DNA from: Thermoflexus sp.
GTDB lineage: Bacteria; Chloroflexota; Anaerolineae; Aggregatilineales; Aggregatilineaceae
DNA length: 64,000 bases
NCBI GenBank assembly: GCA_020724465.1
Contig: DYGX01000011.1
Location: 1 to 64,000 of the forward strand
Direction of reading: 5' to 3'
This document shows positions 17,654 through 25,248 of this stretch, piece by piece; the first letter of the stretch is position 1; the number at the start of each line of letters is the position of its first letter. Under the pieces are notes generated by a model that worked only from the letters and a program-made list of their open reading frames with translations, ran no database searches and was not told the DNA's origin. A program made the translations under genes and the position numbers.

Positions 17654-18535
17654 GTGAAACGCGTGAAACTACCCCGCAACCGGCGCGTGGACAACCCGCC
17701 GCCGATGCGCCTGATGGCGCGCGACCTTGAGATTCTGAGCGCGGTGCACGACTTCCGTATTGTGCGCGGAAATCAGCTACAAGCGCTGTTTTTCGGCTCG
17801 CAGAGCACGGCGTCCTACCGGCTGTCACGCCTGTACCAGCACGGCTTTTTGGACCGGCACTTCCTGCCGACGCTGGGCGGCATCGCCAGCAGCCCGGCGC
17901 TCTACACGCTCGGCAAGCGTGGCGTGGACGTGCTGCGGCGGACCCTGGACGGGGACCCGAAGGACATCCGCAAGCCGCCCGACCACCGGGAGTTGAGCCC
18001 GCTGTTTCTGGAGCACCTGCTGCAGATTAACGACTTCCGGGTGGCGGTAACGGTCGCGGCGCGACGCCTGGACTACACGTTGGAAAAGTGGCTCGACGAT
18101 TTTCAACTAAAGGCAAATTATGACCGGGTGATCATCGAGGCGCCCAACCGGCGCCGGCGCGAGGTGTCCCTTATCCCCGACGGATATTTCGTGCTGCGCG
18201 CTCCGCAAGGACGTGCCTGCTTCTTCTTGGAGATGGACCGGGGCACCATGACGCGCGGGCGCTTCCGCGACAAGGTGCTGGCTTACCAGGCGTATATCGC
18301 CAGCGGGCAATATGAGAAGCGTTACGGCACGCGCAGCTTGCGCGTGCTGACCGTCACGTCTGGGCCGAAACGACTGGAAAACCTCAAGGCCGAGGCGGAA
18401 GAGGCGAGGGGAGGACGGGTGTTCTGGTTTACGACGAGTGATCTAGTTTGCAGTGATACGGTACTCACTGGAGCTATTTGGGAAGTTTCTGGGAACACTG
18501 AGACAGATACCCTCATTCCTCACGCCAGGGGTTGA
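17654..18535 (+). CDS. Replic_Relax family protein (second copy)
   Basis: A 293-aa paralogue of the protein at 13727-14632, with the same plan: MARDLEILSAVHDFRIVRG, then QLQALFFGSQSTASYRLSRL, then YQHGFLDRHFL in the winged-helix part, and LIPDGYFVLR, FFLEMDRGTMTRGRFRDKV and RVFWFTTSDLV further on. The start is a GTG at 17654 or 17663; GGAGGG lies about ten bases upstream of the first. Its 3' end overlaps the convergent gajB gene by 23 bases, which is probably the junction where the defence cargo was inserted: composition becomes AT-richer from here on. Confidence 0.8.
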   Translation: MKRVKLPRNRRVDNPPPMRLMARDLEILSAVHDFRIVRGNQLQALFFGSQSTASYRLSRLYQHGFLDRHFLPTLGGIASSPALYTLGKRGVDVLRRTLDGDPKDIRKPPDHRELSPLFLEHLLQINDFRVAVTVAARRLDYTLEKWLDDFQLKANYDRVIIEAPNRRRREVSLIPDGYFVLRAPQGRACFFLEMDRGTMTRGRFRDKVLAYQAYIASGQYEKRYGTRSLRVLTVTSGPKRLENLKAEAEEARGGRVFWFTTSDLVCSDTVLTGAIWEVSGNTETDTLIPHARG

Positions 18536-19940
18536 GTACTGGTTCTTGTGACAAGACAGTCAGCGATTTTGAGCCCCTCGTGAGGGCGACGTATAGGTTC
18601 TTCGTGTCCATGTTGTCGGCATCCAAGACAATGGCATGGTCAAACTCCAAACCTTTAACAAGGAGCGTGCGAGAGACGATCCGTTGGAAGTCCCTCCGCC
18701 CGGAGAATCTGGCTTGTGTACGAACGTGCCAGGCTGCATCTGGCAAAGAGCTAAAGCCGCCCGCTAAGTAAGCTTTTATCGAGCGAAGCATTTCATACCA
18801 CAAGTCCGCTCGGTACAGATATGCATCGCCAATTTCCCGGATTAACCGGAGGGCGTTAACAACATCAGCAAGATCATCCGAACGAGACGCACTTACAAGT
18901 GCTGCAGCAATGGCCTCGTGTTTCCGAATTCTTGAGAAGTCTGGGGTGCTGGTACCACTCGCACTAAACTTGTCTTTTATTCCGCGCAGTTGTGTAGATA
19001 CTTGTGTCATACACTCTGAGGCAAAGTCGATGGTCGCAACGGCGCGCTCGTTGGTGTGGGCTAATTCGATTTGACGCGCCCATTTCATCAGAGCTTTAGC
19101 TTCCATTTCCTCAATTGAGTGATAGTTGCCTCGTAGCTGACTGGCAAGTTTGTGACAACCATGGGCATGGTGGTTTTCAGGATGAATAGCAATTACCGTG
19201 CCTGCCGCCCTGATTTTGTCAAAGCATATTCGTCTCTGGTTGTTCTCGGTAGACCTTAACCAGCAAATGGGAGCTTGATCAAGATCAATCGGTTGTCCGG
19301 CTTCAATCAAGGTTCTCACTTCACTTAACCACTCGCCTAGGCGCTGGTTGTGCGCCTGCCAGCGCCAAGGGGTGTCGAGCGTGCTGGGCAATGCGTCAAA
19401 CTCACTGCGAACGTCAGCGTCCCAATCAATAATCGTGTCATTACCAAACCCGAAAATACCTTGAAGTGGATCGCCTAGCACCCTGCAGGGCAGAAGTTGG
19501 GCTAAGGCGAGAATGAGCCGGTGCTGTGTTTGGGTGCAGTCCTGATACTCGTCAACGTAAACGCCAGCGTAGGTGGCTTGGATGACGTCTTGCATAAACG
19601 GCAGGGACAATAACTGTGTGGCTCCGACGTATAATTGTGTCCACTCGGTGCTGGTTTGTGGCTTTGGATTACCAAAACCCGATCGGACTGGATACGCTAG
19701 CGCCAGCCGCAGGGACCAGCCCGCAATGGTTTCGACCTCGTACTGTTTGCGAGGAACCCCCAATGATCGCAAGCGTTTTCTCAACGAATGAACACCCGCG
19801 TGTGTATGCGTCAGGATCAACTGCCGCTCACCGACCGACTCAGCGACCGCACAAGCGATTGCCTGGGTCTTGCCACATCCAGCCGCAGCAACGAGAAAGG
19901 CGCGCTTAGCCGCGGCGAGCTGTTGGATAACGGTGCTCAT
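18513..19940 (-). CDS. gajB: Gabija protein GajB, UvrD-like helicase
   Basis: Superfamily 1 helicase-like partner of GajA in the Gabija anti-phage system. Of 475 aa, close to known GajB proteins. Motifs: Walker A AAAGCGKT at 18-25, DEYQD at 130-134 (the UvrD DExxQ form), and near the C terminus LLVKGLEFDHAIVLDAD and LYVALTRG. GajB is thought to sense or process nucleic acid ends and to form a large complex with GajA. The ATG at 19940 overlaps the gajA stop by one base (TGATG), so the pair is translationally coupled; a TTG one codon upstream is unlikely. GC content is clearly lower than in the flanking transfer genes. Confidence 0.88.
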   Translation of the reverse strand: MSTVIQQLAAAKRAFLVAAAGCGKTQAIACAVAESVGERQLILTHTHAGVHSLRKRLRSLGVPRKQYEVETIAGWSLRLALAYPVRSGFGNPKPQTSTEWTQLYVGATQLLSLPFMQDVIQATYAGVYVDEYQDCTQTQHRLILALAQLLPCRVLGDPLQGIFGFGNDTIIDWDADVRSEFDALPSTLDTPWRWQAHNQRLGEWLSEVRTLIEAGQPIDLDQAPICWLRSTENNQRRICFDKIRAAGTVIAIHPENHHAHGCHKLASQLRGNYHSIEEMEAKALMKWARQIELAHTNERAVATIDFASECMTQVSTQLRGIKDKFSASGTSTPDFSRIRKHEAIAAALVSASRSDDLADVVNALRLIREIGDAYLYRADLWYEMLRSIKAYLAGGFSSLPDAAWHVRTQARFSGRRDFQRIVSRTLLVKGLEFDHAIVLDADNMDTKNLYVALTRGSKSLTVLSQEPVLNPWREE

Positions 19941-21646
19941 CAACTTGTCACCCAGGTTTTTAGTGCCGCCAGTTTTTTCGCAAGGTCGCTGTCGGGAATT
20001 GTCTCAAGTTGCTTAGCGACGATTTCGCCCAGTGCCTCGCCGTAGGTGATATTCTTGAACCAACTTTTGGTGTGAGCGGATGTTCCAATAGCGCGGCGAA
20101 GCTGACCCTCATCAAGGTCGGCAGAAATCCAATTGCGAATAAGCGGCTCTGCAAAGCTTCCGGTGCGCAATCCTAAATTGCCAGCAATCGTGTCCAGCCG
20201 GCTCTGCTGATTATCTGGTGCGATAGCTGTGTCCAGAATTTCTTGTACTGCTTCAAGAGGTAGATCCAAGCAGACGCGCGTTTCTGTATTTACGTCGCCT
20301 GCCCACTGAATGACTGGGATACCAGCTTGTTCAACCTCATCCTTGGAAGGGGTAATTGGAGCATCAGAATCGACAAGCAACAGGACGTCATAGCCAAGCG
20401 ATTTCAGCTTCTTGGCGACTCCAGGAGCTTTACTACAGCCACCACCATCCACAGCAACCGCGCCGTAGTACGCAAATCCAATTCCGTTGTTGTTTTGTGC
20501 CCACACTCTATCGAGTGCGCGAAGCACACCTACCTCCGTTTTGCCCTCACACACGATCAGCTTGTGAGCTAAGAAGGCTTCCGGAACAGTGCGCACCAGC
20601 GACTGCAAATCGCTGTCAAGCTGGATTATTTTCGTGGTCCCGTCCGTCGCGCGGACTAGGTGGATATCGGTGACGCACGATTCCACAATTGGGATTGTCG
20701 AATGGGTGGTAAAGATAGTTTGTCCGTTGGTCGCACCGACTTCCGCAGCTGCTGGTCGAACAGTGCGAACGAGCTGCCGGAGCCGGTGCGGTTCTAGGCC
20801 ATGCTCAATTTCGTCAATCAGCAACACCGCGCCCTGTTTCGTTAGTTCCTTTTGCAGCCCCAATACCACTAGCTTTCGGCTACCTAAGCCCGATTGCCGC
20901 AGGGGAATGTTGCCGTCATGTAAAGCCAAGCCTCCAACGCCTACTGATATCGAATGAAGGTCGAGGGCGGGGCGAAATTCCTGCCTTGGCTTTACTCCTA
21001 ATCGACCGACCACCTCTTGAATGCGTTCTGAAGCGCTGTGAAGCTCAGGCAGAGTGTCTTGTGCAACTGCTTGGCTTGCGGTTCGGCTGGCTTTCGCAAG
21101 AATCTCAGACAGACTGCCCATGTCGCCCGTGAACTTTGAAAGCGAGGTGCCGCGGCTCCAGGACAGTTCTCGGTCAACATAGGAACCAATCCGACTAACC
21201 CCGAGTAACTCGCGGTGGCGAGAGCTAATCCTGACGCCGTCCGGGGTGCGCTCATTAATTACCATCCACTCCGGCTCAAGCGAAGCGGTGACCCGCAGGC
21301 GAATTACCAGCACCGCCTCATCATCCGGTCCTGGCTCATCTACCAAACCAGACTGCTTGTTCCACCCCTGCAGATGCTCGCCAAATTTATCCAGTCCGAT
21401 GAGGCTTTCAGGTAACTGCCCCACAACAACCGTGATCTCGATTGGTTCGCTAGTGTCCCCTTGATAGAAATCGGTGTCGGAGAAAGTAAGATTCCAGCGC
21501 GAGGAAAGCGTGTAGTCGATGGCATCCAGGAGAGTTGTCTTGGTCGAGTCGTTTGGGCCAATCAGGCACACCGTCGGTGAGTTCACCTTCCACTGTAAGT
21601 GGCAGATACCTCGAAATCTGCTTATCGTAACCTGCCGGATCTGCAT
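19940..21646 (-). CDS. gajA: Gabija protein GajA, OLD-family ATPase-nuclease
   Basis: ATPase-TOPRIM nuclease of the Gabija system, expected to nick DNA when cellular nucleotides fall during infection. I start it at the ATG at 21646, which has GGAGGGG at ideal distance; an upstream in-frame start would place that site inside the gene. The protein has 568 aa. The N-terminal ABC-type ATPase has a Walker A of the form GPNDSTKT at 30-37, where the glycine before lysine is replaced by threonine; the ABC signature region is near LRQSGLGSRKLVV and Walker B at LLIDEIEHGL. The C-terminal TOPRIM domain has LIVCEGKTE (about residue 362) and LLVDSDAP (about 425). First gene of the pair. Confidence 0.88.
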   Translation of the reverse strand: MQIRQVTISRFRGICHLQWKVNSPTVCLIGPNDSTKTTLLDAIDYTLSSRWNLTFSDTDFYQGDTSEPIEITVVVGQLPESLIGLDKFGEHLQGWNKQSGLVDEPGPDDEAVLVIRLRVTASLEPEWMVINERTPDGVRISSRHRELLGVSRIGSYVDRELSWSRGTSLSKFTGDMGSLSEILAKASRTASQAVAQDTLPELHSASERIQEVVGRLGVKPRQEFRPALDLHSISVGVGGLALHDGNIPLRQSGLGSRKLVVLGLQKELTKQGAVLLIDEIEHGLEPHRLRQLVRTVRPAAAEVGATNGQTIFTTHSTIPIVESCVTDIHLVRATDGTTKIIQLDSDLQSLVRTVPEAFLAHKLIVCEGKTEVGVLRALDRVWAQNNNGIGFAYYGAVAVDGGGCSKAPGVAKKLKSLGYDVLLLVDSDAPITPSKDEVEQAGIPVIQWAGDVNTETRVCLDLPLEAVQEILDTAIAPDNQQSRLDTIAGNLGLRTGSFAEPLIRNWISADLDEGQLRRAIGTSAHTKSWFKNITYGEALGEIVAKQLETIPDSDLAKKLAALKTWVTS

Positions 21647-21794
21647 CTGCCCCTCCAAATAATGCTTATAGACTAGCACAAGGCGATTGACAGTATAGGT
21701 TTATTCCACAAGACGCACAATTTAAGGGTGCCAAAAGCGGCGATGTCTTAGATGTCACTAAGTCTATTCGATTCTTGCTCCACTTGTGCGACTT

Positions 21795-21876
21795 TCACCA
21801 TAAGCTTTCCCCTCGTTCCACGAAAAAGCTCTCACCGCGATAAAACAGTGCACTCCGCCAACCAAATCCCGCTAAA
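21795..21876 (-). pseudogene. Remnant of a Phd-like antitoxin gene
   Basis: Reading the minus strand gives FYRGESFFVERGESLW and a stop at 21795-21797. This matches YYRGESFVVERAGKPM of the antitoxin at 22448-22633, with 9 of the first 11 residues identical, and the DNA match is visible over about 40 bases. Upstream the frame is closed by a stop and the conserved N-terminal half is gone, so only a fragment remains. It points to duplication or recombination between antitoxin genes around the toxin-antitoxin pair. Confidence 0.6.
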
Positions 21877-21879
21877 TGC

Positions 21880-21894
21880 TACAATACTCCCATG
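21880..21894 (+). promoter_or_regulatory. Extended -10 box before the antitoxin start
   Basis: TACAAT at 21880-21885 with TG one base upstream forms an extended -10 element. It ends six bases before the ATG at 21892, and no ribosome binding site precedes that ATG. A leaderless toxin-antitoxin transcript is likely. Confidence 0.5.
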
Positions 21895-22155
21895 ATGACC
21901 GACGACACCATCACCCTACCAGCCTCGACGCTCGAGAAGTTCTCGCAACTAGCTCAGTTATTGGAGCAAGCGGGACGGCTAGCGCGTGAAATAAGCCAGC
22001 AAAAGCGCGAGTCAATCGGCGCTTCCCAGTCTTGGTACTGGTCTGAGGAATGGCAAGCGATGGAACGGGAAGCGGATGACGCGCTGGCGAAGGGTGAGTA
22101 TCGCGAATTTGACAACGCGGAGGGGCTTATTGCCGACCTACACGCTCTTGTATGA
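21892..22155 (+). CDS. Antitoxin of a ParE/RelE-type pair
   Basis: An 87-aa protein overlapping the toxin gene by ATGA (22152-22155), the usual arrangement of such pairs. It has a helical N-terminal part (STLEKFSQLAQLLEQAGRLAREI) and an acidic C-terminal tail (ADDALAKGEYREFDNAEGLIADL) of the kind that wraps around a RelE-fold toxin. I do not recognise a classical DNA-binding domain, so autoregulation is uncertain. ATG codons at 21892 and 21895 are both possible. Confidence 0.75.
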   Translation: MMTDDTITLPASTLEKFSQLAQLLEQAGRLAREISQQKRESIGASQSWYWSEEWQAMEREADDALAKGEYREFDNAEGLIADLHALV

Positions 22156-22409
22156 AGGTGGTCTATCTTCGACCATTTGCCAAGCAGTATAAGAAATTAC
22201 CTGTAAGCGTCCGGGAAAAGTTTGATCGGCAGCTACGCCGCCTAGTAAAAGACCCTCAGCATCCCTCATTGCGCGCTCGTAAAATGGTCAATCGCGAGGA
22301 AGTCTGGGAAGCTCGCATTGACATTCAGTATCGGTTCACTTTTCAATTCAATGGGGAAGATATTGTACTGCGCTCAATTGGTACGCACGAGATTTACCGG
22401 CAGAGGTAA
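22152..22409 (+). CDS. RelE/ParE-family toxin
   Basis: An 85-aa RelE/ParE-superfamily toxin. The fold is read from the helical hairpin FAKQYKKLPVSVREKFDRQL, the segment HPSLRARKMVN and the strands VWEARIDIQYRFTFQFN and IVLRSIGTHEIYRQ, which is the standard order for mRNA interferase or gyrase-inhibiting members. Which target it hits cannot be decided; the R..R pattern and terminal His-Tyr region are compatible with RNase-type members. It is coupled to the antitoxin by a four-base overlap and probably stabilises this part of the element. Confidence 0.85.
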   Translation: MKVVYLRPFAKQYKKLPVSVREKFDRQLRRLVKDPQHPSLRARKMVNREEVWEARIDIQYRFTFQFNGEDIVLRSIGTHEIYRQR

Positions 22410-22447
22410 TTGTCCGGGACTGCTAGAAACACCACGATTTCTTGTTT

Positions 22448-22633
22448 TTATTCCTGTCTAACAGGCCCGATCATCGCCATTGGCTTCCCGGCCCGTTCCA
22501 CGACAAAGCTCTCGCCGCGGTAATACACGCGGTCCAGGAATTGACCGGGGCTTTTGCGAAGCTGCGAGGCGGTTATGGTGATCGGGGTGATTGCGTCAGG
22601 TAGCATGTCTGTCGCGGTTGTTGTATCTGTCAT
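22448..22633 (-). CDS. Phd/YefM-like antitoxin, no toxin beside it
   Basis: A 61-aa protein starting at MTDTTTATDML (22633); an in-frame extension further upstream would add a hydrophobic stretch that does not fit the family. The core ITITASQLRKSPGQFLDRVYYRGESFVVERAGKPMAMIGP is a Phd-type antitoxin domain, close to the remnant at 21795-21876. It is convergent with the toxin gene and divergent from the tyrosine recombinase. No toxin of its own is adjacent. It may regulate the shared upstream region, which contains a 20-base palindrome. Confidence 0.7.
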   Translation of the reverse strand: MTDTTTATDMLPDAITPITITASQLRKSPGQFLDRVYYRGESFVVERAGKPMAMIGPVRQE

Positions 22634-22722
22634 AGGTGAGATCAGTGTAGCGATTGGCACGACCACGATCAACCACCTAATTACAGCGATCACCTCAATC
22701 ATCGCACTCAACCACCCAAGTA

Positions 22723-22742
22723 AACACAATATCTATTGTGTT
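22723..22742. repeat. 20-base palindrome before the tyrosine recombinase
   Basis: Arms aacacaata (22723-22731) and tattgtgtt (22734-22742) are perfectly complementary around two bases. The sequence ttgtgttcac then occurs at 22736-22745 and again at 22839-22848, with gtgaaca in inverse orientation at 22813-22819. The cluster lies between the divergent antitoxin and recombinase genes, so it can be an operator or a recombination site. Confidence 0.5.
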
Positions 22743-22881
22743 CACCACAGCGGGAAAACCCCCGGTAAATCGGTGCTTGTAACGGCCAACTACATTTGAT
22801 AGGCTGTTCTAAGTGAACATATTGATTGCACAAAGCGGTTGTGTTCACTACAAATGGCACCACAAAATACCCGAAGAAAAT

Positions 22882-23469
22882 ATGAACTTTGTTGAGCCCA
22901 TTCGCGACCGCAAACGCATCGCACAAATAAAAAACCAATTGCGCGGACAAGGCCGCTACCGCGACCTGCTGCTTTTCACCGTGGGCATCAACTCCGCGCT
23001 GCGCATTTCGGATTTGTTGCGGCTACGCGTTCATCACTTCATAGATGAACACAAACATATTCGCCGCCGCTTCGCGATTAAAGAAGAGAAGCGGGGGAAG
23101 AGGCAGGAGGTTGTCATTAACGACAGCATTCGGGAGGCGCTCGGCGAGTATCTGGCTGCGTATCCAGTTGTCACGAGCGATCCGGACAACTATGTGTTCT
23201 TTAGCGTCAAGGCGAACAACTTTCGTGAGCCAATCAAGCGCGGACAAGCCTGGAAATTCATTACCGGAATCTGCGCTGATATAGGGCTGCGGGGCAACTT
23301 CGGAACACATAGTTTGCGCAAGACCTGGGGCTACCACGCCCGCATGAGTGGCGTGGATCTGGCGCTCATCATGTACAAGCTCAACCACGCCAGCCTGGCA
23401 TACACCAAGCGGTATTTGGGGATTACGGATGATGAGTTGGAAGAGGTGGTGAAGCGGCTGAATCTATGA
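22882..23469 (+). CDS. Small tyrosine recombinase
   Basis: A 195-aa site-specific recombinase consisting of little more than the catalytic domain. Visible catalytic residues: Arg in NSALRISDLLRLRV, the Lys region EEKRGKRQEVVIN, HSLR in GTHSLRKTWGYHA, a histidine in YKLNHASLAYTKRYLG and its tyrosine nucleophile. I start at MNFVEPIRDRK, the usual N terminus of this short type; a GTG at 22813 would add 23 residues and has TAGGCT seven bases upstream. Its role here is unclear: it may belong to a smaller unit with the toxin-antitoxin or CBASS genes, or mediate inversion or dimer resolution. Confidence 0.85.
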   Translation: MNFVEPIRDRKRIAQIKNQLRGQGRYRDLLLFTVGINSALRISDLLRLRVHHFIDEHKHIRRRFAIKEEKRGKRQEVVINDSIREALGEYLAAYPVVTSDPDNYVFFSVKANNFREPIKRGQAWKFITGICADIGLRGNFGTHSLRKTWGYHARMSGVDLALIMYKLNHASLAYTKRYLGITDDELEEVVKRLNL

Positions 23470-23656
23470 CCGAAGACTAGGCGACAATTCGAACAGAGTT
23501 TCTAACGGGTTTCTGATGGACAAATCCGCTCTTATGTTCTAAGATCAGGTGGATGTTTTGGTACTGTTACTCCCCGCAACCGCCTTCATTCTCTCTGGAG
23601 TTACAGACTGTCAGTGTGGAATCCATAACAACGGAGCGTACTGCTAGGGAGGAAAA

Positions 23657-24550
23657 ATGTCTGCTGCTGAATATCTTGCCTCGGTACTAGCGGACCAGAA
23701 ATTCGACGACGACGACCAGGAACTTAAGGACCTGCGTGCTAAGCGACAAGAGGTCGAGACTTTACTGCGCAGTTCGTTTGCGTCGTGTACGCCCTCAATT
23801 AGGTACGCAGGCTCCTACGCAAAAGATACGATGATTCGAGACAGCTATGATCTCGACATCGTCTGTTACTTCGACCATGAGGATACCTTAGCTGGCTCTT
23901 CGCTCAAGCAGATATTCGACAATGTCCACCAAGTGCTGGCGACGAAATACTACGTCCAGCCGAAAACTTCGGCGCTTCATCTGGAAGAAGGTGCGGAAAC
24001 AAAGTGGTATACCCATGTTGACGTCGTGCCGGGCCGGTTCACCGATTCGTCGCGGAGTGACGCCTTCATATTCCAGAACGGTGCAGAAAAGCATCGGCTA
24101 AAGACAAATATTGACACCCACGTGTCCTACATTCGCGACAGTGGCCTGACTGACACCATTCGCTTGGTTAAGCTTTGGCGCGAGCGCTTTGGCTTCAGAG
24201 CCAAAACCTTCATTCTTGAGCTTTTAGTCGTAGATATTCTATCTGCGCTCCAGAAAAGACCGCTTGACGAACAGCTTGTTCACTTCTGGGAAGTGTTGCG
24301 AGAAAGCATCGATGACTTGACAGTAAGAGACCCTGCCAACCCTGAGGGAAACGATTTATCAGAGCTCTTGGCGAGTCAAAAGCCAGCACTTCAGCTCGCG
24401 GCGGAAACAGCACTGCACACGGTAGAGTCCAGTGGCTGGGAAGCTGTTTTCGGTCAGCATCGCAATCGTGTTCGGGATGCAGAAAGGGCAACGCTTATTT
24501 CGGGCATCCCGCAGCGGAAACAGCAGGGCTCGCGTCCCTGGAGCTTGTAA
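23657..24550 (+). CDS. CBASS CD-NTase, cyclic oligonucleotide synthase
   Basis: Nucleotidyltransferase of the cGAS/DncV family that makes a cyclic nucleotide signal on phage infection. Of 297 aa, with GS at 52-53, the metal-binding D65 and D67 in SYDLDIVCYF, and a third aspartate D122 in THVDVVPGRF. The C-terminal half is the OAS1/helical part. It starts a four-gene operon and has a strong GGAGG a few bases before the ATG. The signal made cannot be read from sequence; a SAVED effector downstream implies a cyclic di- or trinucleotide. The C terminus ends RPWSL, not in glycine. The next gene starts one base after its stop. Confidence 0.88.
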   Translation: MSAAEYLASVLADQKFDDDDQELKDLRAKRQEVETLLRSSFASCTPSIRYAGSYAKDTMIRDSYDLDIVCYFDHEDTLAGSSLKQIFDNVHQVLATKYYVQPKTSALHLEEGAETKWYTHVDVVPGRFTDSSRSDAFIFQNGAEKHRLKTNIDTHVSYIRDSGLTDTIRLVKLWRERFGFRAKTFILELLVVDILSALQKRPLDEQLVHFWEVLRESIDDLTVRDPANPEGNDLSELLASQKPALQLAAETALHTVESSGWEAVFGQHRNRVRDAERATLISGIPQRKQQGSRPWSL

Positions 24551-24551
24551 T

Positions 24552-25247
24552 ATGATCTCGGCCAAGAGACAAGCAGTGCTTGATGAGGTCGAGACACAAC
24601 TTCGAAACTACTATCCATCCCTGTATCTTACCCAAAGGGGAAACCGTTCGGTCATAAGGGGAGTATTCCCGGTTCAAATGGAAGGTGAGGTAATCGATAC
24701 CTTTCTTGTTGAAATCGAGCTTCCCAGACGCTTTCCAGAAGAAGTTCCCTTTGTCCGCGAAATGAGTGGGCGAATTCCGAATCTGGCTGATCGACACGTT
24801 TACACTAACGGCACTCTCTGTTTGTTCTTACCTGAAGAAAGGTGGAAATACTGGCCGGAGGGAAGCAGCTTTCTGGTCTTCTTAACCGGCCCCGTCAACG
24901 ACTTTTTTCTCAGTCAATTGTACTTTGAGCAGCATGGCGCGTGGCCATTTGGCGAACGACGGCACAGCGTGCTCGGAATTATCGATTATTACGCTGAGGA
25001 GCTTGGCACTGATGATCTGCAAGTCATTGCCAAGTGTCTAGAGTATCTCAGCGCACCACAACCCAAGGGCCACTGGCCTTGTTATTGTGGCAGTGGCAAA
25101 CGAATGCGTCACTGCCATTTTGAGAAGCTTTCAGACCTTCACCGCAGAATTCAGCCAGCGGTCGCTGCTAACTCACTCCGTTATGTTAGGCACGCTCTTG
25201 AACATCAAGCAGCCGCCTTTCAGCGTCAGGCAAGGAAGTGGGCTTAA
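24552..25247 (+). CDS. E2-like CBASS protein with C-terminal SEC-C motif
   Basis: Ubiquitin-conjugating-like (E2) protein of a type II short CBASS. I start it at the ATG at 24552, one base after the CD-NTase stop; this gives 231 aa. The E2-like core includes FLVEIELPRRFPEEVP, RHVYTNGTLCLFLP with the expected catalytic Cys90, and a long C-terminal helix region. After it come PCYCGSGKRMRHCH, a SEC-C zinc-binding motif (C177, C179, C188, H189). In related systems an E2 protein without E1 or JAB partners modifies or binds the CD-NTase to boost signalling. No E1 or JAB gene is present here. The SEC-C addition may bind a partner or nucleic acid. Confidence 0.8.
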   Translation: MISAKRQAVLDEVETQLRNYYPSLYLTQRGNRSVIRGVFPVQMEGEVIDTFLVEIELPRRFPEEVPFVREMSGRIPNLADRHVYTNGTLCLFLPEERWKYWPEGSSFLVFLTGPVNDFFLSQLYFEQHGAWPFGERRHSVLGIIDYYAEELGTDDLQVIAKCLEYLSAPQPKGHWPCYCGSGKRMRHCHFEKLSDLHRRIQPAVAANSLRYVRHALEHQAAAFQRQARKWA

Positions 25248-25248
25248 T

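Noticed and set aside
21647..21679. N-terminal extension of gajA
   Set aside because: The strong GGAGGGG ribosome binding site lies within it, so translation starts at 21646.
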